Shown: positions 5,331 to 5,448 of the stretch, piece after piece
How the letters are laid out: every line of letters starts with the position of its first letter
Position numbering within the stretch: position 1 is the first letter of the stretch
Assembly: GCA_016207545.1 (NCBI GenBank)
Contig: JACQPO010000084.1
Location: 1-5,448 of the forward strand
Length of the DNA: 5,448 nucleotides
Direction: 5' to 3'
Source: Methanobacteriota archaeon
Lineage (GTDB): Archaea; Thermoplasmatota; Thermoplasmata; RBG-16-68-12; EA-27
Notes under the pieces: model-generated
Told to the model about the DNA's origin: nothing
Databases searched by the model: none
Seen by the model: the letters and a program-made list of their open reading frames with translations, nothing else
Position numbers and translations under genes: made by a program

Positions 5331-5362
5331 ATTCGGGTCCAGATCCCACCCGGTCCACTCTT
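5331..5362 (+). repeat. Right direct repeat: tRNA 3'-end-like (possibly tRNA-Ala) fragment
   Basis: This is the second copy of the sequence at 4739-4770, starting 16 bases after the toxin stop. The exact 23-base core is at 5340-5362. The T-stem 5' side is GGG, but the two positions before it do not pair with the 3' side, and the T-loop reads TCCAGAT instead of TTCRANN, so it cannot be a working tRNA end. It shares G at position 58 and the CTCTT flank with the left copy. The two therefore descend from one source rather than from separate tRNA captures. Confidence 0.6.
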
Positions 5363-5448
5363 ACCCCGCCGAGGTGGTCTCCACAGCTCAGTCCCGTGAG
5401 AGCCGTTTGGAGTTGCTGAGCACTAGTACGATTCCACTTGCAGACCCA
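5363..5448. other. Non-coding right end with an inverted repeat and a possible decayed third repeat
   Basis: I see no gene here. GCTCAG (5386-5391) and CTGAGC (5416-5421) are a perfect inverted repeat around a 24-base interior. GCTC (5386-5389) can also pair with GAGC (5400-5403). From 5430 to the end, GATTCC-ACT-TGCAGA-CCCA resembles the left repeat's GATTCC-GG-TGCAGAT-CCCA with small gaps. The window ends before this can be confirmed. The structure could belong to an RNA or a recombination site, but nothing decides it. Confidence 0.25.

Larger units (their letters stand above)
4739..5362 (+). mobile_element. Toxin-antitoxin cassette between tRNA-like direct repeats
   Basis: Two same-direction copies of a tRNA 3'-end-like sequence, 592 bases apart, bracket exactly one toxin-antitoxin pair and its promoter. 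GC inside is much lower: I counted 52% for 4861-5040 and 56% for 5101-5280, against 77% for 4141-4200 and 80% for 3601-3660. Integrases of the tyrosine family commonly target tRNA 3' ends and leave such fragments at the far border. There is no integrase here and the unit is too small to move alone, so it may be the residue of a larger element, a tandem integration, or a passively captured cassette. Confidence 0.42.

Noticed and set aside
5386..5421. A C/D box guide RNA, suggested by GTGAGAG and CTGA-like motifs
   Set aside because: The C box match is poor, internal boxes are absent and spacing is wrong. A simple inverted repeat explains it as well.
5316..5448. A complete tRNA gene after the toxin
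   Set aside because: Only a 3'-end-like segment is found. No acceptor 5' strand, D-arm or anticodon arm pairs with it, and the T-stem is mismatched.

Overview
This looks like chromosomal DNA from a GC-rich archaeon. The genes have A/T-rich TATA-type boxes centred about 27-30 bases before their start codons and mostly lack Shine-Dalgarno sequences, which is the usual picture of leaderless archaeal transcripts. Two tRNA-like 3' ends lack an encoded CCA, and the antitoxin belongs to a type I associate with archaeal genomes. The protein set (a zinc-ribbon helical-repeat protein, a small PRC-barrel protein, a LysE-type exporter) and the very high GC of the core genes would fit a Thermoplasmatota lineage from soil or sediment. 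That placement is an inference and is weak.

Region 1 (1-3283, minus strand) is one very long open reading frame. It runs off the left edge, so its C-terminus is not seen. It starts with a four-cysteine zinc ribbon and continues as at least 16 alanine-, glutamate- and arginine-rich helical repeats. The first half repeats almost exactly every 63 residues. The second half switches to alternating 65- and 76-residue units, a 141-residue super-repeat.

Region 2 (3284-4722) starts with a 192-base divergent promoter region. Next come a plus-strand protein with two PRC-barrel-like half repeats (3476-3883), a 56-residue two-helix membrane protein on the minus strand (3880-4050), and a LysE/RhtB-type exporter on the plus strand (4099-4722). 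The PRC and membrane-protein genes converge and share the palindrome CTAG as both stop codons. The membrane-protein and exporter genes diverge from a 48-base gap containing a single clear TATA box.

Region 3 (4723-5448) differs in composition: GC falls to about 52-56%, against 77-80% in samples of the neighbouring genes. It holds a compact type II toxin-antitoxin pair, a 73-residue antitoxin and an 84-residue RelE/ParE-type toxin overlapping by one base. It lies between two direct repeats of a 32-base sequence (30 of 32 identical, with an exact 23-base core). The core reads like the 3' end of a tRNA, probably tRNA-Ala because of U at position 70, plus five flanking bases. This suggests the pair arrived with, or is the remnant of, a tRNA-targeting integrated element. 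No integrase or intact tRNA is present in the window.

The genes do not form one obvious pathway. The toxin-antitoxin cassette with its tRNA-like borders and the large repeat protein are the two points most worth following.
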